Below are positions 41,289 through 54,577 of a stretch of 64,000 nt of DNA, piece after piece. Both the position numbers and the translations under genes were made by a program. Location of the stretch: assembly GCF_037975245.1 (NCBI RefSeq), contig NC_092571.1, positions 23,855,917-23,919,916 of the forward strand, in the 5' to 3' direction. The number at the start of each line of letters is the position of its first letter. Position 1 is the first letter of the stretch. The notes below the pieces were generated by a model. That model ran no database searches. It saw nothing but the letters and a program-made list of their open reading frames with translations, and was not told the DNA's origin. This DNA comes from Apostichopus japonicus. Its lineage: Eukaryota > Echinodermata > Holothuroidea > Aspidochirotida > Stichopodidae.

Positions 41289-41557
41289 AGCTCTCAAGAT
41301 GGCTTATTCTGATGAGACATTTTTTTGCCGAGGACAGAGCTTGGAGAAACGGACTTGAGAGTTGAGAGGATCATGCTTTCCAATTTCTAACGACGGAAGG
41401 ACACCCTATGAGCATGTTCGCACACAGAAGTCAGAGCAGAAGTACATTTTGGAAGGCTAGTTCCGCAATGCATATGAGAAGAAAGGTCAGATGGATGTAA
41501 AATTCATGGAGAAATGGGCAAAGTTTATTCCAATGTCTTTTGAGAAATGCCTTTGTT

Positions 41558-41563
41558 ATTAAA
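41558..41563 (+). terminator. Candidate polyadenylation signal for the carrier gene
   Basis: ATTAAA lies 270 bases past the stop at 41,288. A canonical AATAAA follows at 42,702-42,707, beyond the 42,247 MITE. Either could end the transcript. Confidence 0.35.
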
Positions 41564-42246
41564 TTCCATTATTTCTATACAACTGTGTGATGATAACATC
41601 CAAGCTTTACAAGATACCTTAGTGTCTTCAAGATCATCAAGCTAAATTGTGTCGTTTGTAGCTGCCAGCTGATATTTAATGATTGTCTGTCGGTCTGAAG
41701 GCTCTAGTTCATTTTGAACAAACCTGTTGTTGAGGTTGCTCGAACAATTCACTGGTGTATTTACCAAGAATGCATTTGGTGACACTCAGACCCTTGAGTT
41801 ACTCAAAAACATGTTGTAAAGATGTATGTGCTATTTAGCCTACCGTACGAAAATTCAGCTTGTCTGAGCCACAACTGTGACAAACTTTGTTAGATCTCAG
41901 ACTGGCTTTGCTCGACAATAGTTTTGAAAATATTAACTTCTTTTCACATTAAAATACCAACCTAGCCATGACCTACAACAACAACTCCATTGCATATGTA
42001 CCTGTCTAAATCTTAATTAACATTTACATTTGATGATATATGCTGCATTTTATTATTGTCAAAAGTCCACAAGTTGATTTTAAAGGGATTAAATCTGACA
42101 GGATGGTGGACGACATTTGTTAAACTCAACCATATTCTGAAATCTCTCCCTGCTTCACCACTGGTAGGATATACTTCCAAGTTGCTTCAGTGGCAAGTTA
42201 TACTTGAAGTAGAATGATTATTCCTGTCCATTGAGGTACTTGCAGG

Positions 42247-42659
42247 TTAAAGGCCTGGTCACACTATACCGATTTTTTATCGGAATACTATCCGATTTTC
42301 CCGGAGGAATCGAAACAGCCTGTTTTTCGTTCGGGTCTTCTAGCCACAGTGATAAAGGACCTGATTTGCTATCTGTTGAGCCATTCCGATGTGGAATAGC
42401 CCTCTCCTAACTTTTGATATTGACTCTGTTTCCTTTAATCGGATAGCTATCCGATTTCTCTTCCGATTTTTATCGTTTTTCGATGTGACGTCACTTCAGA
42501 ATGTAGTCAGTTCCAGAACCCCTCAGATTTGGAGTAGGTATTCGAATATTCCACTGCATTCATTACATTCACTACCACAAACCTCACTCTTCGGCCTAAA
42601 ATCGGAAAAATCGGACCGTATTCCGATAAAATATCGCTGTAGTGTGACCGGGCCTTTAG
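42247..42659. mobile_element. TTAA-type MITE with GGTCACACTA termini
   Basis: The left end is TTAAAGGCCTGGTCACACTA, then ACCGATTTTTTATCGGAAT. The right end, on the minus strand, is CTAAAGGCCCGGTCACACTA, then AGCGATATTTTATCGGAAT. The inverted termini are about 45 bp. The left flank is TTAA and the right is TTAG, so one target copy has probably mutated. The interior has more TATCCGAT/ATCGGATA motifs and one TGACGTCA (42,486). The plus frame at 42,389-42,703 falls mostly inside it and is not a gene. It may lie in the carrier 3' UTR. Confidence 0.85.
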
Positions 42660-44855
42660 AAGGGCATTGCATATTCGTACTGCATATAGTTGGTGAACAT
42701 TAATAAAAAATGTTTTAAAAAGAGAAAACCATGTCAACTTCAACAGTAACTGAATGAGCACCAGTGTGAATGGAATACCATTCCATACCATTTGTCAAGT
42801 TAGAAATCTTTCCAGAAATTTCATCTTCTCGAAATATTCCATTACTTCATTAATGTATGTATTAGATCTATTGCCATATATAGATATTAAGTATTGCATT
42901 CAAAGTCATTTTCCTGCTCGTGGTTAGTTGCAGGAATCATTGCAACATTGATGTATGTGGCCTAGTGATCTGGGTCGTTATGGTGTTTTAGGCTGGTATA
43001 AGTCGTAGATTTGAGACGTGGTGAACAGGTTGTCCGCTCGCCCGACTTGGGAAGAACTACAGGTAGTAGGGGTTAGGTGTAAAGTCTGGTTGTATTCTTG
43101 AAATGTAATGGGTTGTTATGTAGTGGGTTGTGATATGATGTGATGGGTTTGGACATCGCAGGTCATAGAACCAGAAGGTGTAAAGCTGGCCGCACGCTGC
43201 CCAACTCTATGATACCTGACTCACCGCCACTTTCCTGAAATGTAAAATGGTGGATAGTTGGGTAGTGTGTGTCTGCTGATGGCTACGACTGATCAATAAT
43301 TTGCCAGTTTTAAGTCACATAGTCTTCAGCAGTCAGGGAAATTCAACATGTTGCTTTTTCACGATTTGCAGTTGGCAGTGTGCGGTAGTTCACTACTAAA
43401 ACCGCTTAGTGTCAACGAATGTAACTTATCGCGTGGAAATTATTTTGCAAGTGACCTAACCGAGCAGTGGTGGTTAACAGTAAATAAGTTATTTGGTTGC
43501 ACACCAGTCATTCAGTGTGCAGGCATCAGCCCTGGTAGGACGGGGTACTTGATTACTATTAACACCATGGTTGAGGTTTGTGTTGGGGCTTGGTCAGATT
43601 GGGCATTGTGCGACCGGCCTAAGGTTTTCTAACAAGGCATTACTCCTGCATGAGTTGCATGGTAAATTACAAAGAACAGGTAAAATAATTTTTTTACCTG
43701 TCAGTAAAAAAAATAAAGAAAAAAATGGGAAACGTGGAGATAGGGATGTTGTTTTATGAAGACAACTGAACAGCAGTACTAAGACATACGATGGTATATT
43801 TAAATGACATATATCCAATAAGAGCATATATAAATGCTATCAAGCAGTATATCAATGCATATTCATTTTTTCTTTCTCTCTTTTATATTATTTGCAAACT
43901 ATTCATTGGTGGAGGGAGGCAAGGGGGGTGAGGGTAGTAGGGGGTGTGTTTGTCATTCTTGAATAGTCAATGGGACATATAGGCACAAGGACATATAATC
44001 AGTATGATGTACACATTAAAGTAACTAATGTCTTCATATGAGAGAGGACCAATAGATGTTAGTATATTATGTTAAGTAAAGGAGTGCTTGGTACATAGTG
44101 TTGGCAAAATGATCTAAGGTTTCCAACACACACACATGTAATTTGTGTTTGTGTACTTACACATTACTGTCTCTTGAAAATATTAAATATTATTTATCGT
44201 ATCATTATTGGTGGGAAAGAAGGAGAGTGATAAATTATGTACAGTAGAAAGAATATGACCAGAAGGGGCCCTATTCATGGTTACCCTGTTTAGCTTTTAC
44301 ATGGTTATCTTTTGCCTCGTCACCTGGACCTTACATCTAATGACAAGCTCTTTGCTCCATATCACTTAATTTGTCGCAAAGAGGGAAAAATACTGTTAGC
44401 AAACTGCTGAACTACTGCAGTAAACAACCTGTGTAGGTAAATGTGTTAAATTCTAGAGGGCCTAATATTTCGATCCTAGCAGGATATTCTTCAGAGGCTA
44501 ACTGAAATGAAACCAAAGTGAGCACACAGTTCCTATTTTAAGTTTGTTTACATTTCAGTTAGCCTCTGAAGCAGATCCTGCTATAATGGAAAACATCAGG
44601 CCCTCTAGATATTTACAATATGTGAGTCTGTTTGAGTTAGTAATTCTTCCTGCTTGTCAGGAACTGAATGTCAATGTTGCTGTTTAAGAAGGACTAAATT
44701 GTAAACATAATGTAACAATGTATAATGTACAGTAACATGCAGTATGTAGTGCCCACTGCCGAGCATCAGTTTAAATGTGACAAAAATCTCGCTTGGTTAT
44801 ATTTAATTCTCGGGTGTATAAAATGTTGTATTAAAGCTTCTTGTACTCTTAAGAG

Positions 44856-45416
44856 GGCGCAGTATGGGTATTTTAGTCCTATTGTTTAATTAATGTCCGA
44901 TGATTGTGCTGGACTAGGTTCGTGAGTGTGTATCACAGCATAAGGTAGAAAGAATGGCGCAGTATGGGTGTTGTAGTCCTATTACTTAAAGGCATTGAAG
45001 ACTCGCCCCAAACCGCGTGCGGCCATCTGAAAAAGTTAACTTTCTGTTGCTTGCAAGTGACGTTTTGTTCGTGTCGCTACAAAATGCAGACAGTACAGTA
45101 ATGAAACGTGATGCCTTGTTATCTTTAGCTGGACCTGAGATGTCCATCGCTGTATTGTTTGTACACTGTGCTGTGGGTATTGACCGCAGCTGTATGTACT
45201 GACTGTACACTAGTGTCTAATTACAGACGGTAGCAAGCTGTGTGTGTATTTTCTGGGATCGATGGTGGTGTCTAACACTTCTGTTACACCTCATTCGAAA
45301 CTAGGTCAGATAACCGGCATTAGACTTTTGTTTTTGCGCGAGTCTTCACACCCTTTAATGGATGTCCATTAATTATGCTGGACAAGGTTCGTGAGTGCGT
45401 ATCACAGCATAAGGTC
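44856..45416. repeat. 100-bp tandem duplication, second copy split by a MITE
   Basis: Copy 1 spans 44,856-44,955 (GGCGCAGTATGGGT ... GTATCACAGCATAAGGT). Copy 2 begins at 44,956, is interrupted at its TTAA by the 373-bp element, and resumes at 45,359 to 45,416. Copy 1 therefore preserves the empty site, CCTATTGTTTAATTAATG. Confidence 0.85.
44986..45358. mobile_element. TTAA MITE, family A copy 2
   Basis: The ends are TTAAAGGCATTGAAGACTCG and, on the minus strand, TTAAAGGGTGTGAAGACTCG, each including TTAA. It aligns over its whole length with 28,279-28,646. It sits exactly at the TTAA of the second member of a 100-bp tandem duplication. No frame of interest; the 60-75 codon frames here are incidental. 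Confidence 0.92.
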
Positions 45417-48400
45417 AAAAGGTTAACAACTCTTCCTCTGAATTACTTCCAACATTGTGGTACAACAATGGCCATTATTAAACATTACTGATGCTGCTCT
45501 CATGAACACTTTCAAGTCTGTGAGAGGAAATGAGTTGTAATGGTTTGTTTATTAGGAAATGTACTTTCCAAAGTTACTTGTTTAATTATTAAGAAAGATC
45601 CCATTTTTCTGATAACAACATGACACCTTGCATAATATCAATTTGAATTTCCAAACTCAGTTTCATTTGTACAACTTAAACTTTTAATATCAACTTGTTA
45701 CACCTTTGTCTCATTTATGAGTATTCCAAAAAGACAGGTCTCAAAAACTCTCATGTTATAATGTGTATAATAGCAAGTGATTTTCAACCATTTGTGTTTT
45801 GGTTGCGGTAAAATAACTTGAAGAATCAAGCAAATTCAATCATATGTAAGAATGGTTACGTCTGTAGCCAGGTCATTATTCTCTCAAACTCGTATATTTT
45901 CTTGGCGAAAGTCTCTCGGAAATGTTACAGAATATTTTGTGTCAACTATTTTGAGAGTAGTTGGTTATCCTCCATCAACCCTTTCCAGTCATATTGTGTT
46001 AAATATGAAAATGAGAATTTTTTTATTGTCAACATGTCTCTGGAATAAAGGAAACCACTAAGGTCTGTCAAAGCATGCTAGTTTGAGTTTAATGAAAAGT
46101 ATTTTGGTGGTAATGGAAGTTATTACAACTTTTTGAAAATTTTTGACATTTTTGCAGACAAACCTTAAAAGATAACCTAGCCTTGTTTATACTACTCAAG
46201 TAGTATCTTTACCTTGGGTGTAACTTACTTTGACCTACAAAGACTTCAGGTTGAGTTTGTTTTGTGTAATTGTGAAAGGCTGGAACACAGTTTATTGTCC
46301 AGTCGAAGAAGAAACTGATTCCATTTTATAGGCTTCCAAATTTTTGGTGATGTTTTACCTCTGTCTTTGAGTAATTCTTTCCAAAATGATTTCTTCTCTG
46401 TAAGCGGAGTGTACGGAACGGTACCAGAGAGACACTTCCAATGGTAACAGAAAAATATGTGATCGTTAACATAACATTCAGAATCGATTTCTCATCAGTA
46501 GTTAAACGTTAAATGCATATTTTAATATGCCCAGCCATTTATTGATGAGTCTGATGAGAAATGCCAACCAAGAGGAAACAGGACGAGGTGTTCAAACTTG
46601 CAGTTCGATCGCAAAGTGAAGTAAATATTGTCGATGTTCTTGGTATTGACAGGTCTTATCAATTGATCCCAAGTGTCTTTTTAATGAATATCCATGTTGT
46701 ACCAATCTTATAAAGTCAATTGGAGGCTTCGAAAGTAGAAGTACCCAGAAGAGGTCAACTTGGGTCACGTCATTATCAATGTAGTCTCTGCCACTAAATT
46801 TGAACTTGATTTTGTTGATTTGAACTGGCAAGTTACTTTATTTTGAAGACATTAAAGGAGAAAAGAAAAGGGGGAGGGGGTGGGGGAAATATTGTCCCCT
46901 AAGTTTGAAAATAGAAACTTAAAGGTGATAGATTATGTGACTGTAGTAGAATGGGATGTTTGTTAGCAAAGTAGAGTTTCTTCTTAAAACTATATTTTTA
47001 GCGGTTCACAGATTTCCAATTTTTGATACTAAACATTTGCCTGGAAAAGGTGACTGGTAAAGCTTTATCCTTGAAGTCATAATTGTTACAAAATTTGTTT
47101 GTTTGTTTTCTTTAAATTTTAAGATGTTATCAACTATAATAATATATATTATATTATAATATTGTCAGCTCATTTGAATGAAAGTAAAATTTTTAAAAAA
47201 AGAAGGAAAAGATGAATATTCATGCATGTCTGAAATAGTCCAATGCCATGACAGAAAAGCTAGCTGCAAACTTGAAGACCAAAATGCTTTTGTTATTGTC
47301 AGCCCTTGTGTAAGATTGGACGAATGCTGTCTGTATTTCGACCTTGTCGTACTTTGACATTCTGGTAGAAATTAATGAGATAGAAGTACATGAAGAAACA
47401 CTTTACAAAGTGAAAAAGTTGCTGGAGAATGGGTCCTCTTTATCTCCATTATCCAATGTACCTTTATCAGATACCAAACAAGTCTCTTTGGTTTCTACTC
47501 AGTCTTGAGGTGAGGTGGTGGGGGGGGGGGGGTTCGGGGGTTGTTACTCTATTCAGATTTCGCAGTAGGAAGGATGACTTGCAGTAATCTGGTAGAAAAT
47601 AGTTCTTAAATATCTAAATGATAAATTCTACTTGGTTCTAGGTTGTATTTGAACCACGTTTCACAAGTTACATGAGATTGATAACCATGGTAGGTACAAG
47701 CAATGCACTTATAATTTCCTTGGACATTATAGGAATATAAAATTTCAGGGATAAAAATCATAAAAATATACAAAGGATGTGTTAGAAGGTGTCAACCCTA
47801 TCACAGGACGATTGAAATAACAATAGACATGGTTTATGGTTTTTGCAATATCAGATAGTTTTTGCAATTCTTTGCACTTATAATCTGCCATAAGCAAGCT
47901 ACTTGGATACCCCTTCTTTGTCATCGCCTGAACTTTAACTGCCTTTCAAGCCATTTTCTGCAAGAAACCGCCGGTAACTTATTTCTATTTTCTGCTCTGT
48001 TTTCGTTTCTTGATGCAGTTCACGATTATTTGAAATTGTATGCTTGTATATACTGTGATTAATAATGTACATATTTTGTAAAAACATATCAAATGATCTT
48101 ACATGCTTCTGAAAGGAATAGAGAAAAAGAAATAAAAAATTATCACAAAATGAGTCAACTTGTCTATCGTCTGATGTGTTCAGTGGTGTACGCAAAGCAG
48201 GGGAGGGGCCAAAGCAGGGGAAAGGCCGAAGGAGGGGAGGGGCAGAGATGGGGAGGGGCAGAAGCCAGGGGTCCATTCCCTCATCTCCGTCAGGGGACAC
48301 ACATTCAGTCACTGGATAGTTAACATTTCAGTTGTGGAAGAAATTAGATTATACCCTCTGGTTGGGTATCCAACTGCACTTTTCAGTCTCCCACAAATGG

Positions 48401-51400
48401 CAGGCAGATTCATATTCAATATTCACAACCTTGACCTAAGACTTAATTAAAGACCTATTTCATGGTCTAAATATTCCATGCAGAAGTCTTTAGATGACAT
48501 TAAAATCATTCTGAAAAGTTGGTTTGAAAAGTATCTTAAACATTTGAAGAAAATGCGACGTGACACCAAAATACGATGTTGGTACTGAAGACGATTATTA
48601 ACATGTATTGAATTGTATGTAAGTAAATTTTATAACTTAAGTTGGGCTTCTTTGCTTAGGTCAAAGACAGAGGCCTCTGCAAGGGGGCAGGGTAGGGCAT
48701 GGTGAACATTCCCTTACCTCCCTGACAGTTGGGGGATGTTGGGGGTGGTGTTTATGTTCAGCAAGGGATCACTTCAGTAAGTGGACAGACCAAACCTTGG
48801 GTTGTACATCACCATTTTCATCCTCGTTGCTAAAAATCAAAGAGTTTCAGCATTTATCTGGGAAGGGTAGGGGAGAGTAGGACTAAGGGGGGGGGGGGGG
48901 GGGGAGGAGGTGAGGGGAATGGGGGAGGAGGTGAGGGGAATGAATGATTGTATCTGTAGGGAAGAATAAGGAGCTCTGCACAACACAATATAAAACAATA
49001 TTCAATGGTATTTTGTTGATAGACAATATATTCAAAAAATCTTCCCCATAACCTGCAATTTTTCTTTTACAAATATGCTTCTAAAACTACACTATGGTGA
49101 CGCAAACATTTGTTTTGATTCTCTAATATTTGTAGTAGAAAAAATAAATGTTGAAATTTTCTCTTATAAACTGTTAGCATTGCATGGTAAATTGTAACAT
49201 TGTGCAACAATGTGCGAAAATGAAAAAACAGCTTATTCTGTTCCCCTGTTGCATTTGTGCACTATAATCTGAAGAATGGTGGTTCCTGTGAAAGTGACCA
49301 AACCACAATTGTAAAAATTTTCAATTCTATTCACATTGACATTATTAGTTGAGAATTAATTTCTGTCATATTACTTCGCTGATACAATGGTCACTTGTGA
49401 CCAACGAAGTCGGTGACCAAGTGTAAAGATGTGGGTGCCTAACAAAACACTATTGAGTGTCACCTGTCAAAGACAAATGATGAAATGGAGATGTTTCTTC
49501 CCTTCTAACCCAACCACCCTGCCCTCCCCCAACCTCATTGTAACCCCTCTTGGCATTGTTGCTGATCAGAAGTAATAATTTGTCTTAAATCCATTACCAC
49601 TGAATTAAAAAAAGGCAATTACACTTTAAATGGAGAAACATAATTGAAAAGATACGTTTGAAATTATAACTTTGAAACAATAAAAATCTAAAAGACACAA
49701 TCGGAATATCAGCAAAGCAGCTAACCAAAAGTTATAGAAAAGATATGATACAGAATATCGCCAATTTGCGATTCCCTTTTAATTAAACAGTCTGCCTTTG
49801 TGCACCATGATATATATTTTTTGAGAATAAACGAGCACAGCACCTTTGATGATTAAAACATGCAGCATTTTTTTAAATTAAATAAAAACTGGCACATCAA
49901 GAAATGAAAAACTCAAAAAAGTTTTGTGTAAAATATTTGCAGCAAATATAGTAAATATACTTTTCCTAAAGGTCATATTGGAGTCTATTTTTTTGTTGAA
50001 AAAACCAACAACAGACCAATTCTCTATCTTCAATCCAGAAAGTGGATAAGGTGATCTCTTCAATGAAGCCATCTTTCCATCTGGGTTATAGATTTTGCAT
50101 CATTCTTACTACAACATTCTTAAAAAATACAGGCCTGATGAGCCAGGGGTCAATTTTGGGGCACAGGAATATCTGGCGGTGGTCAGAAAAATATATAATA
50201 TATGAACAATACAAATGACCCCAGGGCCCAAACTGACTCAACACACTTGTTCACACATAAATGGATTTACCTCAGTCTATAAACAAAGATATCTACGTGG
50301 CTACAACCACTGAGATGCTCATAATTGGGGACTTACTAACCATCTTTGCCAAATGCAGAAACTCTCTGCCCCACAAGGAAAGTTTTTTGTCCCAAAAAAT
50401 TTACAGTAAAATCTTTGATTTTTGTCACTGTCAAACCATTGATCACTCTAACGGTTATGGAGAAAAGGGCTATAAGGTAATTGCTTGAATCACGTTCTTG
50501 TCACAATTTGTTTTGCTCTTTTCAAGTAAAATTGGGAATAGTTTAGACTAAACACAAGATGAAAATTCCTCTTTTTCATATGAACCTTTTGGGAAGTCCC
50601 AAAATTTGCAATAGAAAAGTGTTCATATATTAATTACCTGTATCATTTACATCAACATTGTAGTTGCTATGGTTACAAAATCTTGAGTATATGAAACAGT
50701 CCACAGTAAACATGTCACTTTTAATAAATATGTAATATCAGTTACTGGCAAAAACATTAATGCAAAAATTTTAGCAAGAATTTAGGGAAGCAAGAATTTG
50801 TTAGGTTTTAATGACTGGTCAAATCACATTCATTCACAACAGTAAAACAACAATTCCTTGTCAAGATTGTCTCGGTCCTCGGTCTCCCTTTACCCTCCCC
50901 CACCCCCTTCTACCACCTCCCCTAATTCCTTTTTGATTTGGCTAAGAGCAGGCATTGAAATAAAAGAAAAAGTGAAGAGCATTTAATAGTGATGGTTGCT
51001 GGGGATGGGCTACTTTCACAAAAGCTGACTAGGTTTTCAGTCTTAGAATTATAATATTTAATATAACAATATGGCAGGTTATTAGAGTTACATGTACCAG
51101 CCTTCTTTAATATTCAATGATAATGTTACCCTTGGAGAGTCAAAACCTTTGATGGCATGTCTGAAAGTGCACACATGCCCCTTCTAGTGTTGAAGCTAAC
51201 GTCAATGGGAATGTACAATTTGCCCTCGCCTCGCGTTTTCCCCCTTCAATTCCATGATTTATACCCACACAGCTGCTTAAATAAACAGATAAAGTTAAAC
51301 TAAAGTAAATTTAAAATCGCACCTCACAGTAATAAGCAACATATGAGGTATTTACACAATATTCATAATTTAAGACATAATCTGTTGCTTTTATCTTAAA

Positions 51401-54400
51401 ACAATTTTTATAATTCAAGAGAAAAAGTAAAAATATTCAACCATGTTTCTTTACACAAAGAAATCAATTTTTTTTTTATATGTTAACATATTATTCCTTT
51501 TTTTTTTTGGGGGGGGGGACTGGGTTTCTTAACTCTTTTATCACAAATATGGGAACAGACTGTGGGACAGTAATAAGTAACTTCAAAATGTGAAATTATG
51601 GGCCATTATTAATACTTTACATTAATAGAAATGTTACCTTTTTCATCAACTCATAAAATGTACAGAACAAAACATATACAGCTTTGGCTGAAACATCATG
51701 GATCAATATGGAGACCCAAACGGTAAAGTGGCTGACAGCATAAGTTTACTTGTCACCGTGAGAAATATGTTTTAAAAAAAAAGGAAAAGAAAGCACTCCA
51801 TTATGGAATGGTTTTGTCCAATTTATAAAGGGAGGTACATCATACTGAGTACTACATTAGAATTTGCTAGGTTGCTCCTAATCTAATGCATTTAATGCTT
51901 CTTGTACGATCGTTATTGAACGGACTCCAATTAACATGACTCCAATTTTTTAAGACACGTTATTCTATATTATCTCATTCTTGAAAAGTCATTGCATTAT
52001 CAATTGTGTGGAGCAGAGTTGAAGACTCTGCAGTCACTTGTGTGTTTCATGTGTACAAACACTGCTATACATGTTTTCACTTTCATAGCAATTTGCACAT
52101 TTGGCATAGATTTTTGCAATGCAATTCTGGTCACTGGGTATATGATGCTTGCATTAGCCAAATAACTCTTCTCTTTGTCAATAACATTTTCACAGAATAT
52201 GTTCTGTTGCATTTATGTCACCGTGACTACAGCTATAACTAAAATCTGTGATGCTTCAGCTTAAAGAACAAACATTCAAATTTACCTTTGACCTAACACA
52301 CACATTGATTATAGATATACCAAGCCTAGCCTAATTTACATACAGGAATCACAGATAAATTTGTTGGTACTTTGTCTAAACTAACAAACTAGCTAGTTTG
52401 GTACACCTTTCTAGATAAGAAAAAGTTCATAAAAAACCCTAAACAATGACTGAAATAATGTATAGAGCAGAGTAGTGGGAATTGGGAAAAAAGTAAGATA
52501 CATAACCAGTTTCCTTGATATAACGTAATTTCTCCTCTGAAGAAGGCAAACAATCAGCATGGAATGTTATAAATTGAGTGTGCAAAATTTAGCGACACTT
52601 TATAAAAGATCAAAAGGTTAAGTTGAAGTTGAAAATACTCCCATCCCCTTGCCACAAAAATGACTGCTGGTACCAAGAAAGCTTAGATCACACGATATTA
52701 ACTTCCTGTCTAAACCAATTCCTTACCCGATTGGTGATAGATAATATCATTCAGTTCAGAGAATTAAAGGAAACCAGTAGTGGTTAAGTTGACAAATTGA
52801 TCTACTCGCATAAATTAGGTGCAATGTTCCGTACACCGATCTGACTTTATAACCTCTTACATGAGTAACACAATAAGCTATTTCCTATTTCTAGCTTCTA
52901 GCGTAACAGACACACTAATATCACAAGACAACACAGTTTCCTGTTTGAAGAAGCCAGTTCCTATGTTGATGTACTTATAGCAATAGATACTGCAGCATTG
53001 TTCAAATCAATGATACAGTCATGGATTCAATACAAATTATACTTTTTCTGTTTGCATTGATTTGATAACAGCGGCTACTCAGGATTTTCCCAGCCGAGAT
53101 CATTTGTTTCAAGTGCAAAGTGGAAATCAGCAAAACACACTTGTGATTGATTGCAATGGATACTGCATTACTTGTTCACATTAGTGATCATTTCACAGAT
53201 TAAAGCTATATTTTTCCTAATTTTATTTATTTAGTAAATGCAAATACACAGCATATCCAGGACAAAAATAATGCGTTAAAGACTAAGGTACTACTAAAGC
53301 TAAAATCAATAAACCGACAATACTGTATATGTGCCCCATTGATTAAAGCTTGCTGAGTTTTAATAATGCGTTTGTTTACATATCGACTGCCTAGCTCTCA
53401 TTTGCATATCACCACCTCACAGACAAACATACATTGATGTGCATACCCACATTTGACCTAAAGCTGGCTGACTGTGTGACCATCAGTGAAGCTATGAATT
53501 AAGCCAGATCAGTAAAATTACTGTAAGCTAGAGAGCTTTTGCAGTATCACCAAACTTCCAACAAAGAGCATCACAAAATTAAATCAATTTTTAATATTTT
53601 GTACCATCCATTCTTTTAGTTTTTCTTGCATATAACGCTTTAATGTTCTGTTGAACTCGGACATTCATATGCTACATCCGTTTAATTCACTTAAACCATG
53701 GGAAATGAAATTAAGGCATTTTGACATATTGTTTGTGACAACTTTGGTGAGTGAGTGGGTGTCAATTAACAGTTGAATTACTGACTTATTGCAGTGACGA
53801 TCAGTTTGGTTAACGAGCTGTGAGATTTGCATAACACTGGCCTTTTTGTAATTATTAAATGAAGCATTTACAGACTTAGAAAGCTTACAGGACTGTTTGT
53901 TAGTTTTTGCAAAAGTTTATTTGGATGTTTCAGTTTCGTTTAGACAAAAAAATAGGCAAGATGACTTTGCAAAGCATAATTTAAATAAAACACTAAAAAA
54001 AAGGAAAAATATGGGAATAAAGCTTCATTTCTGCATAGTTTTAGTTTCATGCTCAATCTCTTTCAATTTTGAAGAATGAGGAATGAGTTTTACGACAGGA
54101 AGGATCGAGAAATGGCCAAAAGGGAATAAGGAAGAACAAAGGCTCCGAGATGATGGATTAAATTTATAGCAAGCTCTACAGATTATTGTAGACGAAAACG
54201 TCACTGTAACATTTGTGGATTTTCCTATGACAGTATCACTGGAACAGCCACAGCAATAATTAGTGCATCCTGCTCGTTTTAAATGCAAGGTTTATTTTCC
54301 TTCTTGTATAAAACTGTATCAATGATCTCCATTCCCACATCTGCAACATGTAAATCACAGCTTCAAACTTACAAGAAAAGCAGTTCACAGTTTCAGTGTT

Positions 54401-54450
54401 CCAAGGTTTGCTTTTGTGTTTGTTGTTTTATCATGGGAGTAAATAACTTG
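45417..54450. other. Convergent intergenic spacer, no gene recognised
   Basis: No exon of any known family is seen between the carrier and the EFHD homolog. Contents are low-complexity G-rich stretches (46,870-46,885, 47,519-47,532, 48,175-48,265, 48,889-48,930), an AT palindrome near 47,140-47,160, and C-rich runs near 49,510 and 50,890. The 125-codon minus frame at 47,935-48,312 runs through a G-rich repeat and resembles nothing. Confidence 0.6.
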
Positions 54451-54452
54451 AG

Positions 54453-54458
54453 TTTATT
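54453..54458 (-). terminator. Candidate polyadenylation signal for the EFHD homolog
   Basis: AATAAA on the minus strand, 120 bases past the stop at 54,578. Another lies near 54,291. Confidence 0.5.
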
Positions 54459-54577
54459 CATATCCTTCACAACATGAATCTCCTCCACATCCTCCTCCCA
54501 TTAACCTTTTCCCAATCTCTCCCTAATCAACACCCCCATCACCCCTCCCCCCTCCCCCACCCATGTGATTATTTCCA

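Noticed and set aside
42389-42703. 104-codon plus-strand frame
   Set aside because: It lies mostly within the 42,247-42,659 inverted-repeat element.
47935-48312. 125-codon minus-strand frame
   Set aside because: Its N-terminal half is the translation of a G-rich short repeat and the rest shows no conserved motif.
54025-54288. 87-codon minus-strand Cys-containing frame downstream of the EFHD stop
   Set aside because: It falls in the likely 3' flank of the EFHD gene and the Cys spacing matches no domain I know.
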